Source: Moraxellaceae bacterium | GTDB taxonomy: Bacteria; Pseudomonadota; Gammaproteobacteria; Pseudomonadales; UBA3067 | NCBI GenBank assembly: GCA_002401525.1 | Contig: NVTH01000005.1 | Span: 21,191 to 28,122 of the forward strand | Direction: 5' to 3' | Length of the DNA: 6,932 bases | Shown: piece after piece, positions 5,253 through 6,932 of the stretch | Layout: each line of letters begins with the position of its first letter | Numbering within the stretch: position 1 is the stretch's first letter | Made by a program: the position numbers and the translations under genes | Notes under the pieces: generated by a model | The model's input: only the letters and a program-made list of their open reading frames with translations | The model's database searches: none | Told to the model about the DNA's origin: nothing

Positions 5253-6836
5253 ATGGGTTTTGATTATGTGATCGTAGGCGGCGGTTCAGCGGGATGTGTA
5301 TTGGCTAACCGGCTCTCACAAAATCCCGCCCATTCTGTCTGTCTAATCGAAGCAGGCCCCAAAGATGATAGTTTATTAATACGAACTCCAATCGGCTTTG
5401 CGGGAATGATCGGCAAGGAGGCGTTTGATTGGTGCTACCACACTGAACCTGAAGCAGAGCTCAACAATCGGCAGATTCTTTGGCCTCGAGGGAAAACCCT
5501 AGGCGGCAGCTCATCCATTAATGCCATGGTTTATATCCGCGGTCACCACTCCGACTATGACGAATGGTCGTCATTGGGCAACCCCGGCTGGCGCTATAAA
5601 GACATGCTGCCTTATTTTAAAAAATCAATGAACCAAGAGCGAGGTGAAAGTGAGTACCACGGCACCGGCGGCCCTCTTAACGTTGCCGATTTAAACTCTG
5701 TCAATCCGCTCTCAAATTCATTTGTACGCGCCAGCGTGCAAGCGGGCCAACCTTACAATTACGACTTTAATGGCGCAGAACAAGAAGGCTGCGGCCTATT
5801 TCAGGTCACTCAAAAAGGAGGCGAGCGCTGCAACACTGCCCGCGCCTATTTACGTAACATAGAAAATCGCGTCAACCTCACCATTAAAACTGACACTGCG
5901 GCCAGCCACATTCAATTCCAAGGTAAAAAAGCCTGCAGCCTGGTAGTCATTGAAAACGGTGTTGAAAAAGAAATTGAAATCAACAAAGAGATTGTATTGT
6001 GCGGCGGCGCGATCAATTCGCCGCAGTTACTATTGCTGTCCGGCATCGGGCCAGCCGAAGAATTGGAACAACACAACATTAACATGGTGCACAATTTACC
6101 CGGCGTGGGCAAAAACTTACAAGATCACCTGGATGTTACTTTGGTTCAACGTTGCGGACAAAGCGTTTCATTCGGCCGCTCTGCTAAGTACTTACTCAAT
6201 AATGCCCTCGCTCCATTGAATTACTATCTTAATAGGCAAGGCCCTTTAAGTTCTAACGTTTCTGAAGCCGGCGGATTTGCAAAAACCGACCCCGGTCTCG
6301 ACAAGCCCGATCTACAATTCCACTTCTTGCCGGTATCCATGGTGGATAAAGCCGCCGAGCATGGCTATTCCCTTCACACCTGTCAATTGCGCCCCAAAAG
6401 CCGCGGGGAGATCACTTTACATTCCTCCGATCCAACCGCACCGGCAAAAATACACGCCAACTACCTCAGCGACCGAAGCGATTTAGACGTGTTAATAAAA
6501 GTCGTCAAAATAGCTCAGTCCATTCTTCAACAAAAAGAATTCGACTTCTATCGAACCGGCTACCTATCGCCTACCCATGAGTTCAGCAATGATGACGACA
6601 TCGAAACTTTTATCCGCTCCGAAGCCAGCACCATATTTCACCCTGTGGGCACCTGTAAAATGGGCAAAGACGACATGGCCGTGGTCAACAGTCGTAATCT
6701 AAAGGTCAAAAACATCACTAACCTGCGAGTCATTGACGCCTCAATTATGCCCACACTGATAGGCGGAAACACCAATGCCCCCACCGTCGCTATTGCGGAA
6801 AAAGGCGCGGACTTGATATTAAAAGACAGTGCGTGA
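5253..6836 (+). CDS. GMC-family FAD oxidoreductase (choline/alcohol dehydrogenase type)
   Basis: Oxidises a primary alcohol to an aldehyde with FAD; the substrate cannot be read from sequence. The 527-residue length fits bacterial BetA/AlkJ-type enzymes. The dinucleotide-binding motif VGGGSAGCVLANRL (8-21) ends at the ribose-binding E33 in IEAG. GMC signature 1 is WPRGKTLGGSSSINAMVYIRG (77-97) and signature 2 is GGAINSPQLLLLSGIGP (251-267). The catalytic H463 lies in IFHPVGTCKMG, and the partner N508 in GGNTNAPTV. Choline oxidase links FAD covalently to a histidine in SSHN; here the motif is SSIN (I89), so FAD should be non-covalent. No signal peptide or membrane helix is visible, so it is cytoplasmic or peripheral. 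No betB, betI or choline transporter gene is next to it, so a specific BetA role is not supported. Confidence 0.93.
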   Translation: MGFDYVIVGGGSAGCVLANRLSQNPAHSVCLIEAGPKDDSLLIRTPIGFAGMIGKEAFDWCYHTEPEAELNNRQILWPRGKTLGGSSSINAMVYIRGHHSDYDEWSSLGNPGWRYKDMLPYFKKSMNQERGESEYHGTGGPLNVADLNSVNPLSNSFVRASVQAGQPYNYDFNGAEQEGCGLFQVTQKGGERCNTARAYLRNIENRVNLTIKTDTAASHIQFQGKKACSLVVIENGVEKEIEINKEIVLCGGAINSPQLLLLSGIGPAEELEQHNINMVHNLPGVGKNLQDHLDVTLVQRCGQSVSFGRSAKYLLNNALAPLNYYLNRQGPLSSNVSEAGGFAKTDPGLDKPDLQFHFLPVSMVDKAAEHGYSLHTCQLRPKSRGEITLHSSDPTAPAKIHANYLSDRSDLDVLIKVVKIAQSILQQKEFDFYRTGYLSPTHEFSNDDDIETFIRSEASTIFHPVGTCKMGKDDMAVVNSRNLKVKNITNLRVIDASIMPTLIGGNTNAPTVAIAEKGADLILKDSA

Positions 6837-6845
6837 AAATATTCT

Positions 6846-6910
6846 CTAAAAACCATTTGTAAAAACAATCGGTAAAAGCAATTCATAAAGGTAAGTCATA
6901 AAAACAAAGG
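6846..6910. repeat. Degenerate 13-bp tandem repeat, five units, after the GMC gene
   Basis: From 6846 the A-rich sequence falls into five 13-bp units: CTAAAAACCATTT, GTAAAAACAATCG, GTAAAAGCAATTC, ATAAAGGTAAGTC and ATAAAAACAAAGG. All share TAAA at positions 2-5. The remaining 22 bp of the window show no start codon with a ribosome binding site. No terminator hairpin is seen after the GMC stop. Confidence 0.55.
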
Positions 6911-6932
6911 AAAGTTTACAGTACGAAAAGAG

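Noticed and set aside
5950..6219. 89-residue plus-strand frame inside the GMC gene
   Set aside because: It is an out-of-frame shadow of a well-conserved gene, without its own start signal.
1872..6836. Previously undescribed multi-gene system or operon across the metabolic genes
   Set aside because: The genes have mixed orientation, separate promoters and spacers of 350 bp or a convergent terminator between them, and each belongs to a well-known family.
6638..6886. 82-residue minus-strand frame opposite the GMC gene end
   Set aside because: Most of it is antisense to conserved GMC sequence around H463 and N508, and its start lies in the A-rich repeat.

Overview
The window looks like chromosomal DNA from a free-living proteobacterium, most likely a gammaproteobacterium. 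It has moderate GC, good Shine-Dalgarno sites, an LDH-like NAD-malate dehydrogenase, glutaryl-CoA dehydrogenase, an RraA-family protein and a GMC flavoprotein. This placement is inferred from gene types; no rRNA or other phylogenetic marker is present. I found no tRNA, rRNA, CRISPR array, transposase, phage gene or toxin system.

Layout: (1) 1-363, minus strand, the N-terminal part of a DUF1232/YkvA-type membrane protein that runs off the left edge. (2) 364-1871, about 1.5 kb with no convincing gene except a possible 69-residue two-helix membrane protein (minus, 612-821). This stretch holds two clusters of DnaA-box-like 9-mers about 370 bp apart, with an AT-rich tract and single boxes between them. 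(3) 1872-2852, mdh. (4) 2853-3205, a structured spacer with inverted and direct repeats and a probable gcdH promoter. (5) 3206-4390, gcdH, ending at a hairpin shared with the convergent rraA. (6) 4414-4902, minus, rraA, with a GTG start. (7) 4903-5252, a divergent promoter region. (8) 5253-6836, a GMC oxidoreductase (choline/alcohol dehydrogenase type). (9) 6837-6932, A-rich non-coding DNA with a degenerate 13-bp repeat.

The genes are separate transcription units, each with its own leader, not an operon. The shared theme is central carbon and catabolic metabolism. Malate dehydrogenase serves the TCA cycle. Glutaryl-CoA dehydrogenase feeds lysine, tryptophan or glutarate carbon to crotonyl-CoA. 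The RraA protein keeps residues of the pyruvate-aldolase/oxaloacetate-decarboxylase family. The GMC enzyme oxidises an unidentified alcohol.

The coding genes are ordinary. The most unusual material is between them: the DnaA-box clusters, and a different short direct or tandem repeat in almost every spacer (22, 20, 14, 21, 16 and 13 bp units). I saw no convincing new multi-gene system.
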